Below, piece by piece: positions 1-8,654 of a stretch of 64,000 nucleotides of DNA. The DNA lies in assembly GCF_003096815.1 (NCBI RefSeq), contig NZ_QENY01000006.1:1-64000 (forward strand), given 5' to 3'. Under the pieces are notes generated by a model, which saw only the letters and a list, made by a program, of their open reading frames with translations, had not been told where the DNA came from and ran no database searches. Within the stretch, counting starts at the first letter, position 1. Each line of letters starts with the position of its first letter. Position numbers and translations under genes: made by a program. Source of the DNA: Hallella colorans (GTDB lineage Bacteria > Bacteroidota > Bacteroidia > Bacteroidales > Bacteroidaceae).

Positions 1-186
1 CTTATCGGCAATCCGCCCGAAACGGACGAATGGCTCGACAATGAAGCCGTATGCCGCAGGCTCGGCATCAGCAAACGCACCCTGCAATCCTATCGCGATA
101 CGGGTAAAATCCCCTTCTCCATCATTGGGCATAAATGCTATTATAAGGAGAGCGACATCGCAGAGTTACTGAATGCAAACAATTAA
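1..186 (+). CDS. HTH (excisionase-type) DNA-binding protein, 5' end outside window
   Basis: The reading frame is open from base 1 to a TAA at 184-186, so the start lies upstream of the window. The visible 61 residues read as a MerR/excisionase-like winged helix (HTH_17): 'DNEAVCRRLGISKRTLQSYR' followed by 'GKIPFSIIGHKCYYKESDI'. Proteins of this type are common in Bacteroidetes conjugative and mobilizable elements, where they bind DNA and regulate excision or mobilization. A paralogous gene follows 23 bp downstream on the same strand. The family call rests on the motif; the exact role is unknown. Confidence 0.75.
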   Translation, partial: LIGNPPETDEWLDNEAVCRRLGISKRTLQSYRDTGKIPFSIIGHKCYYKESDIAELLNANN

Positions 187-209
187 TGAAATCAAACACA
201 GAATGAACT

Positions 210-521
210 ATGGAAGAGAAAGAAATCATTACACAGCAAGACCCTCAAATGCAGATGTTTGCACAGTTGATGGAGGGAATATTGAAGAAACTGAAGCGTT
301 ATTGTTCTACAGCCCGTCCAATGTTAGGCGGAGAGGTTTACCTAACAGGCGAGGAGGTTTGCAGCCAATTACGGCTCAGCACACGCACGCTCCAAGAGTA
401 CAGAAACTTAGGAACGCTTCCTTTCTACAAAATCGGAGGGAAGATACTATACAAGCAGAGCGACATACAGACAATGCTTGAAAGGCATTATAATCCAATA
501 CCGCAAACAGGTAAGTTATGA
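210..521 (+). CDS. HTH (excisionase-type) DNA-binding protein
   Basis: A 103-residue protein with the same fold as its upstream neighbour: after a roughly 40-residue N-terminal extension comes 'LTGEEVCSQLRLSTRTLQEY' and then 'GTLPFYKIGGKILYKQSDI', the helix-turn-helix plus wing of the HTH_17 family. Tandem pairs of these small proteins are typical of Bacteroides/Prevotella mobilizable elements upstream of the mob genes. It is probably co-transcribed with the preceding gene (23-bp gap). DNA binding is inferred from family knowledge; the target may be the repeat-rich stretch immediately downstream. Confidence 0.8.
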   Translation: MEEKEIITQQDPQMQMFAQLMEGILKKLKRYCSTARPMLGGEVYLTGEEVCSQLRLSTRTLQEYRNLGTLPFYKIGGKILYKQSDIQTMLERHYNPIPQTGKL

Positions 522-525
522 GTTA

Positions 526-683
526 AGTTAAGAAATCAGTCGCGACTTAAGTCAAATGGTCAATTGTGACTTTGGTCAAGAAATTAGTTTCGACCTAAGG
601 TAAAATTAACTTTAGTCAAAAATATGTCAGCTCATAAAGTCAGTAAGTCAAGAGATTAGTCTAAACTTATCTCTTGACTTACT
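526..683. repeat. Degenerate direct repeats and 15-bp inverted repeat upstream of mob genes (oriT-like)
   Basis: Three imperfect copies of a roughly 30-bp unit start near 526, 574 and 646 (core 'TCAAGAAATTAGT', then CGAC-TTAAG-like sequence). The third copy contains a perfect 15-bp inverted repeat, 642-656 against 669-683, with a 12-bp loop. The stretch from 521 to about 870 has no gene. A repeat-rich region directly before relaxosome and relaxase genes is where an origin of transfer would be expected, but no nick site can be assigned from sequence alone. Confidence 0.5.
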
Positions 684-874
684 TCTTGAACTTTGAACTC
701 TCGTCTATCAAAAGCACCCCAGAAAGGTTACTTTATGGAACATAACAAACTATCTCTTTCTTTATACTGGCAAGGTGTGTCTTTGTCCGACAAACTCCGT
801 TTTTGCCGACAAAGACCCTAGCCCCAAAGGGGAATTAAATTACTCCAAAGTCGTAATTACAAAAAGGAAAGATA

Positions 875-1255
875 ATGAATGACAAGATTGAACGTTGGGA
901 CTGATGGGACACCCGTCTTCCCAACCCCAAAGACCAGCAACGGGCGATAGATTTGTTTAAGCGTTCGGGCGCAGAAACCAAGTCGGATTTTGTGCGTGGG
1001 CGTATTCTTGGAGAGAGTTTCAAGGTGATAACGGTGGATAAATCCGCCGTAGAATACTACCGTAAACTCTCTGAACTGACGGCACAAATCCATAAGATTG
1101 GCGTTCTGTATAACCAAACCGTGCGTGCCATTAACTGCTATCATTCGGTCAAGACCGCACAGATTCTGCTTGAAAAGTTGGAGAAACTCTCGGCTCAAAT
1201 CATTGCCTTGCAAGAACAGGCTATCCGTTTAACCATTGACTACCGCAAAAGATGA
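875..1255 (+). pseudogene. mobC-like relaxosome protein with in-frame stop
   Basis: A frame beginning at ATG 875 (MNDKIERWD) hits TGA at 902-904 and then continues open to 1255. The continuation resembles plasmid mobilization accessory proteins (MobC/relaxosome family): 'FKRSGAETKSDFVRGRILG' then a helical region with 'KLSELTAQIHKIGVLYNQ'. Such proteins help the relaxase recognise oriT. The stop overlaps the relaxase start by 4 bp (ATGA at 1252), the usual translational coupling. Either the gene is inactivated by the TGA, or a shorter product starts from TTG 953. The N-terminal part is also short for the family, so an internal deletion is possible. Confidence 0.6.
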
Positions 1256-2531
1256 TTGCCAAGATTTCATCGACGGAGAACCTTGGCGGGGCACTCGGAT
1301 ACAACTTCAAGAAGGTGGAGAAAGGGGAAGCAAGCATTCTCCTTGCCGCTGAGTTGTATCAGAACAAGGAGGGACGTTATACGATGGAGGACGTGCTTGC
1401 CGACATGGAGGCATTGATACCAGAGAAATGCCGAACAAAAAAGATGGTCTTCCATTGTTCCCTCAATCCGCATCCGGACGATAAATTCTCCGATGAGCAA
1501 CTCGTGCAGGTAGCCAGGGAGTATATGGAGGCACTCGGCTACGGCAATCAACCTTATATCGTGTTCAAGCACAGCGACATCGCCCGTGAGCATATACACA
1601 TCGTGTCGCTTCGGGTGGACGGAGAGGGAAAGAAAATCAACGACAGATTTGAAAAGCGAAAGAGCAAACAGATTACCGACACCTTGGAAAGGAAGTATAA
1701 CCTTATTCCGAGTTCAAAGGTTAGTGAGAAAGCGGTAACAGAAACGCCCAAGGTGGATACCATAAAAGGGAATATCAAGGAACAGGTGGCAAATGTTGTC
1801 CGCATGGTGCTGAAACATTATAAGTTCTGTTCATTAGGAGAACTGAACGCCATTCTGAGCAAATATAACCTTGCCGTAGAAGAAGTAAAAACGGAGTTCC
1901 GAGGAAAGAAATATGACGGACTGGTCTATGTTCCGACAGATGACAAGAGCAATAAAGTAAGCACACCCATCCATGCCTCGGACATTGGCCGTGGTGTGGG
2001 CTATACTGCCATACAGAACAGGATCAGAAGTCGAAACAAACCGTCAAACCACTGATACCAACCATAAGGAACAAGGTGTTACAAACAATGCGTACCTCTC
2101 CCAATACGGAGAAAGAACTTCGGCAAAAATTGGAGGAACAAGACTTGCGTGTGGTAATCCGAAAGAATGATAATGGAAGAATTTACGGCATTACCTTTAT
2201 TGATGACGAGCAGGGTGTTGCAATCAATGGTTCCAGATTGGGCAAGGGATATGCCGCCAATATATTCAATGGTTATTTCTCCAATCCTGTCCATAACCCA
2301 TTCTTGGACGAAACGCTGTATGGCAGACCTTCTGCCCGTTTGGAACAATCGGCAACTGTCCAGCCTTTACAATCCAATGCAGAAGAAGGGGATAACCTTA
2401 TCGATGAACTTATCGAGGACATGGTGGGTGACTCTTTCACATCTACGGGCAACGATGATTGGAAAGAAGCGGCTTGGCAACGTAAACTCCGCAGACAAAA
2501 TAAGGTAAATCTTAAACGCAGGAAGCGCTAA
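1252..2531 (+). pseudogene. Relaxase/mobilization nuclease, frameshifted
   Basis: The N-terminal 267 residues (1252-2055) are a MobA/VirD2-type relaxase domain: 'AGAL'-like start 'LGGALGYNF', conserved 'FHCSLNPHPDD' near residue 67, and the metal-binding motif 'REHIHIVSLRVD' with H114 and H116. The frame changes near 2022-2030, where 'AIQNRI' is followed in another frame by 'KSKQTVKPLIPTIRNK', and the second frame runs to 2531 with the family's C-terminal 'NGSRLGKGYAANIFNGYF' and 'NPFLDE'. Joined, the product would be about 425 residues, normal for Bacteroidetes mobilization relaxases. As written the gene is broken, unless the frameshift is a sequencing error. Confidence 0.75.
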
Positions 2532-2539
2532 GTACACTG

Positions 2540-2594
2540 TTCAAATAATATTCAAAAACTTTTCAAATAGTATTCAAACGATATTCTAAATAAA
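2540..2594. repeat. Five tandem 11-bp TTCAAA units
   Basis: Five back-to-back 11-bp units begin at 2540, 2551, 2562, 2573 and 2584. The first four start TTCAAA and the last TTCTAA. They fill the gap between the relaxase stop and the coupling-protein ATG at 2601. An 11-bp period places the A-tracts on nearly the same face of the helix, so intrinsic bending or an array of protein sites is plausible. Confidence 0.8.
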
Positions 2595-2600
2595 ACAGCA

Positions 2601-3131
2601 ATGACACAAGAAGATGATTTAAGGGCATTGGGTAAAGTTATGGACTTTATGCGAGGTATATCGGTGATATTCCTCTTGATTAACTGTTATTGGTTCTGCT
2701 ATGAGGCTTTCCATACATGGCACTTTACAATAGCTATAGTGGACAAGATTCTGATGAATTTCCAACGCACGGCGGGCTTGTTCTCGTCCATACTTTGGAC
2801 GAAACTCTTTTGTGTGGTATTCCTTGCACTGTCCTGTTTGGGAACAAAAGACGTGAAGGAAGAGAAAATCACGTGGCCAAAGATTTGGACGGTGTTTTTC
2901 TCCGGATTTGTCTTTTTCTTTCTCAACTGGTGGCTGTTGGCATTGCCTATTGGTAAGGTTGGGGCGGCTTCGCTCTATATCTTTACGCTTTCCGTTGGCT
3001 ATATCTGCCTGCTGATGGGTGGTGTATGGATGAGCCGGTTGCTCAAAAACAACCTGATGAACGATGTGTTCAATACGGAAAATGAGAGTTTCATGCAGGA
3101 AACACGGTTGATGGAAAATGTAATTTGTTGA
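2601..3131 (+). pseudogene. Type IV coupling protein, truncated to its YWFCY membrane domain
   Basis: The 176 residues match the YWFCY N-terminal domain of Bacteroidetes conjugation coupling proteins (MobC/TraG/VirD4 group): 'INCYWFCYEAF' at about 27-37, several hydrophobic membrane segments, and the conserved end 'ENESFMQETRLMEN'. Complete family members continue for several hundred residues with a Walker ATPase that drives DNA transfer; here a stop follows at once and the next gene is unrelated and on the other strand. The gene is therefore cut off at about 3122, which marks the right edge of the mobile element or a deletion end point. Confidence 0.75.
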
Positions 3132-3218
3132 GTATTAGCGAAAAATAATTTTACGTCTTCTGCTGTTAATTGTTGCATTTATCTTAGTTTAGAAGGTAAT
3201 ATACTAAGGAATAAAGTA

Positions 3219-3254
3219 GGGGGCGCATGGCTTAGATCTAATTCATACGCCCCC
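3219..3254 (-). terminator. Hairpin terminator after peptide precursor
   Basis: Arms 3219-3228 and 3245-3254 (GGGGGCGCAT against ATACGCCCCC, one mismatch) enclose a 16-nt loop. It lies 20 bp beyond the stop of the minus-strand peptide gene and may also act in the opposite direction. Confidence 0.7.
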
Positions 3255-3273
3255 TTCTAAAGGGTGTGACTGC

Positions 3274-3495
3274 TTATGGATTATGTACCACAACTTGTCC
3301 ATCGCTCATATCTGCAATTACTACAGTCTGGGAACCATTAGATGATTTGTTCCCTTTGTAGTTAGCATTAGCATTAGCTTGGGTTGAAGACGGACCATGA
3401 CATCCACAACCACAAACGTTGCCACCAGTAAGCGCATTCATTTCGCGTGCGCCCATAGCTCTTCTTGAGAGCTCAATTATACTGATCTTTTTCAT
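3274..3495 (-). CDS. GG-Bacteroidales natural-product (RiPP) precursor peptide
   Basis: A 73-residue peptide from ATG 3495 (an ATG two codons earlier is also in frame). It has the leader 'MKKISIIELSRRAMGAREMN' ending in 'ALTGG' at residues 21-25, as in the GG-Bacteroidales precursor family (TIGR04149 type), where a double glycine precedes the core. The core opens with a Cys-rich cluster 'NVCGCGCHG' (C28, C30, C32, H33) and continues with a low-complexity Asn/Ala/Ser/Gly stretch. Family members are substrates of radical-SAM/SPASM enzymes and peptidase-containing ABC exporters; neither is encoded nearby. Upstream on the same strand are a GLPGLI protein and an outer-membrane barrel protein. Family recognition is firm; modification is inference. 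Confidence 0.8.
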   Translation of the reverse strand: MKKISIIELSRRAMGAREMNALTGGNVCGCGCHGPSSTQANANANYKGNKSSNGSQTVVIADMSDGQVVVHNP

Positions 3496-3579
3496 AATCA
3501 ATTATTTTAATTTATTAAACTTAAATTTATTAAACACATCAGTTGCTTTACAACTGATTTTGACATATTGATTTGATTT

Positions 3580-4434
3580 TTATTCATCTCCAATCTCTAA
3601 CGATTTGTATGGAATGGTATAACTATCGGCATCATTTGATTTCTTTACCTTTCCATTTTTATCAAGCATTGTGATTTTTCCTCCGCCCATACTTGCAGAG
3701 ATGAAAGATAGCGGTGATTTGAATATGCGAGCGATTGTTTTACTCGCTTCTTCTACAGAGCATTTTTTCTCTCCTTCATATTTGTATGTCAATATCTGGG
3801 CGTTTGATCTTTCAAAGCCAATAGCCTCCCAAATATACTGTTCTTCACTATCTTGTATTCTTAAAATTAATCCAGGGAGACCACCGAATTTATATGGTCC
3901 AAATGGCAACGGGATTTCTTGAGTGTACCATGCAGTATAATTTCTGCCTGCAAACGAGACTGTCGCCTTCGAGCATGGGTAGCCGATAATCGTGTCTGTT
4001 CCCTCTATGAATTTCCAATTGAACTGAGGCAGGTCCTGTTGGAAATTCAACACACCAATTTGTAGTGGCATACGATATTTAATGTCTGCCTTTTTGCCAC
4101 CTTCAACGATTAATTCTATTGGCCATGGATTTCCTTGAATGTTGCTTCGTGTCACAGCTCCATGCCTGGAAGCTTCTGTGCAGAGTGAATCGAAATGGAA
4201 TATGATGTCGCTAAAATCTCTTACATAACGTTTCCCTATATATACATTGCGCACGTCGCTGAGATAATTTTTGTCGGCGGGATGATTTTTATATTTCAAA
4301 TTATATGTAACCTTGTATCGTGCCGTGTCAATAGCACTCTTCTTTTGAAGGTTTTGCGGAAACGGAGCTGTTATCTGTGCATGAACTGTAAATGACATGA
4401 ACATATAAACAATGATAATAAAGAGCTTTTTCAT
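3580..4434 (-). CDS. GLPGLI family secreted protein
   Basis: A 284-residue protein with a signal peptide (MKKLFIIIVYMFMSFTVHAQ) and the family-defining motif 'FGGLPGLILRI' near residue 183. GLPGLI proteins are Bacteroidetes envelope proteins of unknown biochemical function, often encoded with TonB-receptor-like barrels and with GG-Bacteroidales peptides. The start is 13 bp after the stop of the upstream barrel gene, so the two form an operon; the peptide precursor follows 84 bp further on. The recurring gene neighbourhood suggests a role in handling or exporting the peptide, but this is not proven. Confidence 0.9.
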   Translation of the reverse strand: MKKLFIIIVYMFMSFTVHAQITAPFPQNLQKKSAIDTARYKVTYNLKYKNHPADKNYLSDVRNVYIGKRYVRDFSDIIFHFDSLCTEASRHGAVTRSNIQGNPWPIELIVEGGKKADIKYRMPLQIGVLNFQQDLPQFNWKFIEGTDTIIGYPCSKATVSFAGRNYTAWYTQEIPLPFGPYKFGGLPGLILRIQDSEEQYIWEAIGFERSNAQILTYKYEGEKKCSVEEASKTIARIFKSPLSFISASMGGGKITMLDKNGKVKKSNDADSYTIPYKSLEIGDE

Positions 4435-4447
4435 ATCTTAAATGGTT

Positions 4448-7054
4448 TTATATTATTCTAAATCTAACTTTCAGCAATATGGAGCGAGGACGGATATTAT
4501 AAACAGAGCGAGTTTCGGTGAGAGCCGACTTATTCGAATACGAATATGTTTTAAGATTAAGCAAATTATCGCAAGAAAGTGCAAAGCTAAAACGTTTGAT
4601 GGTGTAATTTGCTTCTGCGTTCAGCAAGAGAAATGACTTGTCCCCACTGTTGAAGTTGTTATAATAATGATTGAGAGAGGTTAAGAACATTATTCCAGCA
4701 GGCAGAGTGAAATTCAAAGAAGCACTGTTGTTTACTGTACGCAACCAGGGCAAGCGTTGTCCTTCATTTTGTTGCGTCTTCATCTGATAATACCCACCTT
4801 GATAAGAAACAGAGAGCCATTTGAATGGAGCAATAGTGATGTCCATATTTGCAGCTATAGCCCTGCCTGTATATCGAAGCACCACATCTTGTAACAGCAA
4901 CGGATTGTCGTAATAAGAATAAGATAATGATGCACCGACTTTCAATTGTTTCCAATCGAACCCTTGACTTCCGTGGAGTTTTGCCGTAAAAGTGTTGGCT
5001 TTTTCTTTGGTGTGCCGGCTGATTGTGCGCATGGAAATATCATCATAGTAGGAGCCATAAAGCACTTCGGGTTTCTGATGATACCATAACAAATCAATTC
5101 CCGCAAAAGTCATCGTAAGGATATTCTTGAATGAATAGTCCAAAGAAGAAGATTGACTAAGCCCCTCAAACAATCCTGTAACGTCGTATGCAGAGAGCTG
5201 TCGATAGGAGGTAAGGATATTGTTTGTGTACAAATTCTCAATAATCGGAGTAGAATATGAAATATTGGAGTTCAAATTTAATTGATGATTACTATTGATA
5301 TTATAAGTAAGGGAAATATTGGGTTCTACACGTAATCCGGATTTCTTTGTCGTTTGACCTTTCACTATATCTTCCAGTTGGAAATACTTGTATCGTATGG
5401 GCATATTGAAAGAGACATACAACTTCTCTCTATTATATGTAGCTCTTGCTCCAAATCCAGCATTGATGAAATTGAACTTCAAATCATTTCTGAAATTTGC
5501 CAGTGAGCTGCTCAATGTGTTATGTTGGTAATCTATAGTGGCAGAAGGATGTATGTTTACCTCGCCTATTCTCCATGCCGAAAGCAAACAAAAGTTGTTT
5601 TCTGTGGAAAAATGATGAATGTCTACTTGCTGGTCCAACACTGTGATTGGAATAACTTCAGAAAAAAGATTTGGAGAAACCGCAAGAGAATGAGGACGCT
5701 TTTCAAGGTTGATGAGAGAGAGAAATTCATAACCCTTATATTCTGAACTACGATTAGTGAGATGAAATTTATTGAGCAGACGATACGAATCAACCATACC
5801 CAACTGGTCAATGGGTTTATCCCCTGCCACTATTCGGCTATTGGCATGAGTTCTGTCCCAATCGAACTTAACCTGCTCCTTCATATAGTGTTGGTCTCTA
5901 TTGTCCAAGTAGCTTATGTCTCCATAAGCCTTTTCTTGCTTTGCCGTTCCCGTCATAACCTCTTTGACCACATTCTTAGAACCATCGGGCAGGATATTGC
6001 TGATGTTCGACCAATGGCTCCGTTTGTCTTTGTCGTGAAAATACGCCGCATTGACTCCCAACTCGCCAAACTTCCCAACACGATAAGCGTTATTGAAAGT
6101 GATGCTATGTGAGCGATTGAAATAATAGAGACGTTTGTCTATTCCCGGAACAGATGGCATTGTAATGGAGGAAATCGTGCTCGTCCGTGAATAGTCCTCA
6201 TCGAAAGAATAAAGTTCCTGCGACAAATCCTCGCCACTATTATTCCCTTTATATGTGGCAAGAAACTGCTTGTTGCGCTTGAAATAGGTGGCAATGGCAG
6301 CATTGTTCCATAGTGTCTCATTGCCATATCCTCCTCCGAGCGTTGCAATCAGGTTGAGCACTCCCTTCACACCCTCTTTCAGCCGTATATTAATAGAAGC
6401 TTGCTCCTCTGGTTGCAGCCCTTTTAAAGCTTTTATGTCTTGATGGCTCTCTAACACTTGTACTGACCCCACATTCTTTGGGTCTATGCTGTTTGTGGCA
6501 ATGCCGTAATGACCTTTCATAAGGTCAAGCCCCTCTATGTAGAAATTCTTGATGGGTTTACCCTGATAAGAAATCTGTCCATTCTTTGAAACGGTAATGC
6601 CAGGCATTTTCTTCAGGACATCTGCGATGGTCTGGTCAGATGAAGAAAGGAAAGAAGCTACGTTATAATTAATGGTATCGCCTCGTGAATACACTTTCTT
6701 CGCCTTTACTGTAACTTCTTGCAACTCAATTGTTTTTGCATCTGTCTCAATATTGAATTCTCCCGAACGGTTGGGTATCTTCATGACAATAGACTTCATT
6801 TCTATCCGTGACACACGAAGCATCAGACTGTCACAGTCGCAACGTACAGTAATCTGATATTTGCCATCATCACCTGTATATGTTGATGCGAGTATCTTGT
6901 TGGGCAGATTAGGATTCATCACCACAATACTGGCAAAGTCCATCGCCTCGCCAGAGGTGTTTTTCACTTCTCCCCATAATTTAGTCGGTGCCGCCTGGGC
7001 ATACGTCATACAGGGAATGAGCAATAAAAGTATGATTCCATATATTTTATTCAT
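4448..7054 (-). CDS. TonB-receptor-like outer membrane beta-barrel protein
   Basis: 868 residues from ATG 7054, chosen because a clear signal peptide follows (MNKIYGIILLLLIPCMTYAQ). After it come a carboxypeptidase-regulatory-like beta-sandwich domain ('LWGEVKNTSGEAMDFASIVV'), a linker with 'ELQEVTVKAKKVY', a plug-like domain ('IADVLKKMPGITVSKNG'), and a long barrel with alternating aromatic strands. The C-terminus 'ILLKVRFRII' is barrel-like. Proteins of this build are commonly paired with GLPGLI genes. It may move a peptide or another ligand across the outer membrane. No TonB box is obvious, so it may not be an energized importer. Confidence 0.85.
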   Translation of the reverse strand: MNKIYGIILLLLIPCMTYAQAAPTKLWGEVKNTSGEAMDFASIVVMNPNLPNKILASTYTGDDGKYQITVRCDCDSLMLRVSRIEMKSIVMKIPNRSGEFNIETDAKTIELQEVTVKAKKVYSRGDTINYNVASFLSSSDQTIADVLKKMPGITVSKNGQISYQGKPIKNFYIEGLDLMKGHYGIATNSIDPKNVGSVQVLESHQDIKALKGLQPEEQASINIRLKEGVKGVLNLIATLGGGYGNETLWNNAAIATYFKRNKQFLATYKGNNSGEDLSQELYSFDEDYSRTSTISSITMPSVPGIDKRLYYFNRSHSITFNNAYRVGKFGELGVNAAYFHDKDKRSHWSNISNILPDGSKNVVKEVMTGTAKQEKAYGDISYLDNRDQHYMKEQVKFDWDRTHANSRIVAGDKPIDQLGMVDSYRLLNKFHLTNRSSEYKGYEFLSLINLEKRPHSLAVSPNLFSEVIPITVLDQQVDIHHFSTENNFCLLSAWRIGEVNIHPSATIDYQHNTLSSSLANFRNDLKFNFINAGFGARATYNREKLYVSFNMPIRYKYFQLEDIVKGQTTKKSGLRVEPNISLTYNINSNHQLNLNSNISYSTPIIENLYTNNILTSYRQLSAYDVTGLFEGLSQSSSLDYSFKNILTMTFAGIDLLWYHQKPEVLYGSYYDDISMRTISRHTKEKANTFTAKLHGSQGFDWKQLKVGASLSYSYYDNPLLLQDVVLRYTGRAIAANMDITIAPFKWLSVSYQGGYYQMKTQQNEGQRLPWLRTVNNSASLNFTLPAGIMFLTSLNHYYNNFNSGDKSFLLLNAEANYTIKRFSFALSCDNLLNLKTYSYSNKSALTETRSVYNIRPRSILLKVRFRII

Positions 7055-7181
7055 CAACCTTTTTCTGTGCAACAGCTTAACTTTGCTGTTAAAATCACTT
7101 GGTAAATATGCTTGATAACTTGTCATACTCAAAGATTTGAAGGTTCGAATATTACACTAGGCAAAGTTACTCGTTGCAATA

Positions 7182-7385
7182 TTACGAAAAACAATTGTAC
7201 CTATCTCTATTCTCATCTTTTGAGCTATTCTCTTTCAATCCCCTGACAAGCTCATTTACATAGTATACCAAGCAATCATCTATAGGACCGAAGTAAAGCA
7301 AAATATCTCCACTTAAGGTCCCTCCAATCTCCTCTATCTTATGAGTAAAGATACGCCTGATATGACTATCTATTTTCCCATTCAT
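7182..7385 (-). pseudogene. Possible N-terminal remnant of a serine dehydrogenase-type/Clp-like protease
   Basis: The 67 residues 'KIDSHIRRIFTHKIEEIGGT' ... 'ILLYFGPIDDCLVYYVNELV' resemble the start of Bacteroidetes serine proteases of the SDH/Clp-like fold, which continue with a 'TPGG' active-site strand. Here the frame ends at 7182 before any such motif. It is either a truncated remnant or an unrelated small protein. Recognition is from memory of the family pattern and is weak. Confidence 0.35.
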
Positions 7386-8129
7386 ACTTAGTACTCCAAA
7401 ATAAATATACTTGCATACTGACGACTTGCGTACAACAAAGATACAATAAGAAAATGCAATATCAATGAGTTACTAAACTTTTAACACACCACAATACCCA
7501 CAACACGGCTAATTCCTACTGATTTTCATCAGAGAATCATTATCTTTGCAACATAAACAGCGTGATCTTTGAGGTACTGCAGAATGAAGAGAGGTAAAGA
7601 AACTTGCTCGTTTCCAACTCGTAACCCTTTTGCCCCACACTCTTTCCTACTCTATTGATTATCTGACAGATACAACATTCTTGAATCTTTTGCGGGCAAC
7701 AAGGCCAGTGATGAGTTGAAGATGCCACATTCCATTTCAAACTTGCAGCAAGATGCCCAAGCATCCCTGCATGCAGTTCTTCCATTCCATTTCCGGCTCT
7801 CTTCAACTCATTACCTGCCATGGCGCTCTCTTTTTGCTGCGAGAAACTAAACTTCTTCGGTGTTCATCCATTTTCTTCGCGAAGTTCGCTATTGGCACAT
7901 TATGATCAAGTACCAGTGCCTTATTTTTCAGGTTTTTATTGGCCGCTCTTTATTTTATCATGGTATGTGAATAAAAACTTGAAAAATTCCTTGCCCTTGA
8001 ATGTTCCATCCAATAGCAACTGATATGCTCGAAAATAGTTTTCCCCGAAGAAGTCATTAGACTTCACAAGAGGGAAATGAGTCAGAAGGTAACGGGGTGG
8101 CTCACCACTGCTCCACAATAGCATTTTAT
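7386..8129. other. Gene-poor accessory stretch with one orphan promoter
   Basis: No convincing gene lies between the protease remnant and the DUF2958 gene. A strong plus-strand promoter box sits at 7543. Two minus-strand frames (7540-7821, 93 aa; 7936-8154, 72 aa) show no recognisable motif; they may be decayed genes or chance frames. Confidence 0.5.
7543..7550 (+). promoter_or_regulatory. Bacteroidetes -7 promoter box
   Basis: TATCTTTG, an exact TAnnTTTG -7 element, facing right. The first ATG downstream (7584) opens only a 24-codon frame ending in TGA, so the transcript is either a small RNA or leader, or a short peptide message. Confidence 0.5.
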
Positions 8130-8501
8130 ATGGCAAATCGTTTGATGACGGCAAAACTCGCCGAACAGTTGAAAAACTTCCCTCTTTATTCTCAGGACGG
8201 GAAGCAGAAGGACGCCACTTGCGTCTGTGTGTTTGAAATTGGACTCATCCGCTGGTATGTACTGGAGGGGCAGCCAGAAGACGACGACTTTACTTTGTTC
8301 AGTATCGTTGTAGGGATGGCTGAAACGGAGTATGGCTATGCCTCTGTAAAGGAGATGGAAGACATCAAGGTGGATGGCTCACGGTATGGACTGGGCATGT
8401 TGAGCATTAGGAAAGTACCAGGCTTTAAGCCCTGTCTACTTACCGAGATACAGGATAAGCGACTACAGGACTTCCTGTCAAGGCTATATGATGAGCAGTA
8501 A
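8130..8501 (+). CDS. DUF2958 domain protein
   Basis: 123 residues from ATG 8130 (an in-frame ATG at 8097 would add 11 residues without family similarity). The sequence 'LPLYSQDGK'-like start, 'RWYVLEGQPEDDDFTLFSIV', 'TEYGYASVKEMEDIKV' and the acidic pattern match DUF2958, a small family of unknown function found mainly on plasmids, phages and conjugative elements. It supports reading the 7-14 kb region as accessory DNA. A strong terminator follows the stop at 8571-8593. Confidence 0.75.
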   Translation: MANRLMTAKLAEQLKNFPLYSQDGKQKDATCVCVFEIGLIRWYVLEGQPEDDDFTLFSIVVGMAETEYGYASVKEMEDIKVDGSRYGLGMLSIRKVPGFKPCLLTEIQDKRLQDFLSRLYDEQ

Positions 8502-8570
8502 CGAAAGGCTTTGCAAGCGAGAGCCATGAAAGCTCGCTTTCAAATGGCCGAGTGCAGCTAAGCGTTATAG

Positions 8571-8593
8571 AAAAGGCGGAGCTTCCGCCTTTT
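8571..8593 (+). terminator. Rho-independent terminator
   Basis: Perfect 10-bp stem AAAAGGCGGA against TCCGCCTTTT with a 3-nt loop and a following T-rich run, 70 bp after the DUF2958 stop. Confidence 0.85.
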
Positions 8594-8654
8594 TATTTTT
8601 TTGTAGGGCACATATATTTGGGCTGTCTTTTCTGTCTTATTCGTCATAAACACA

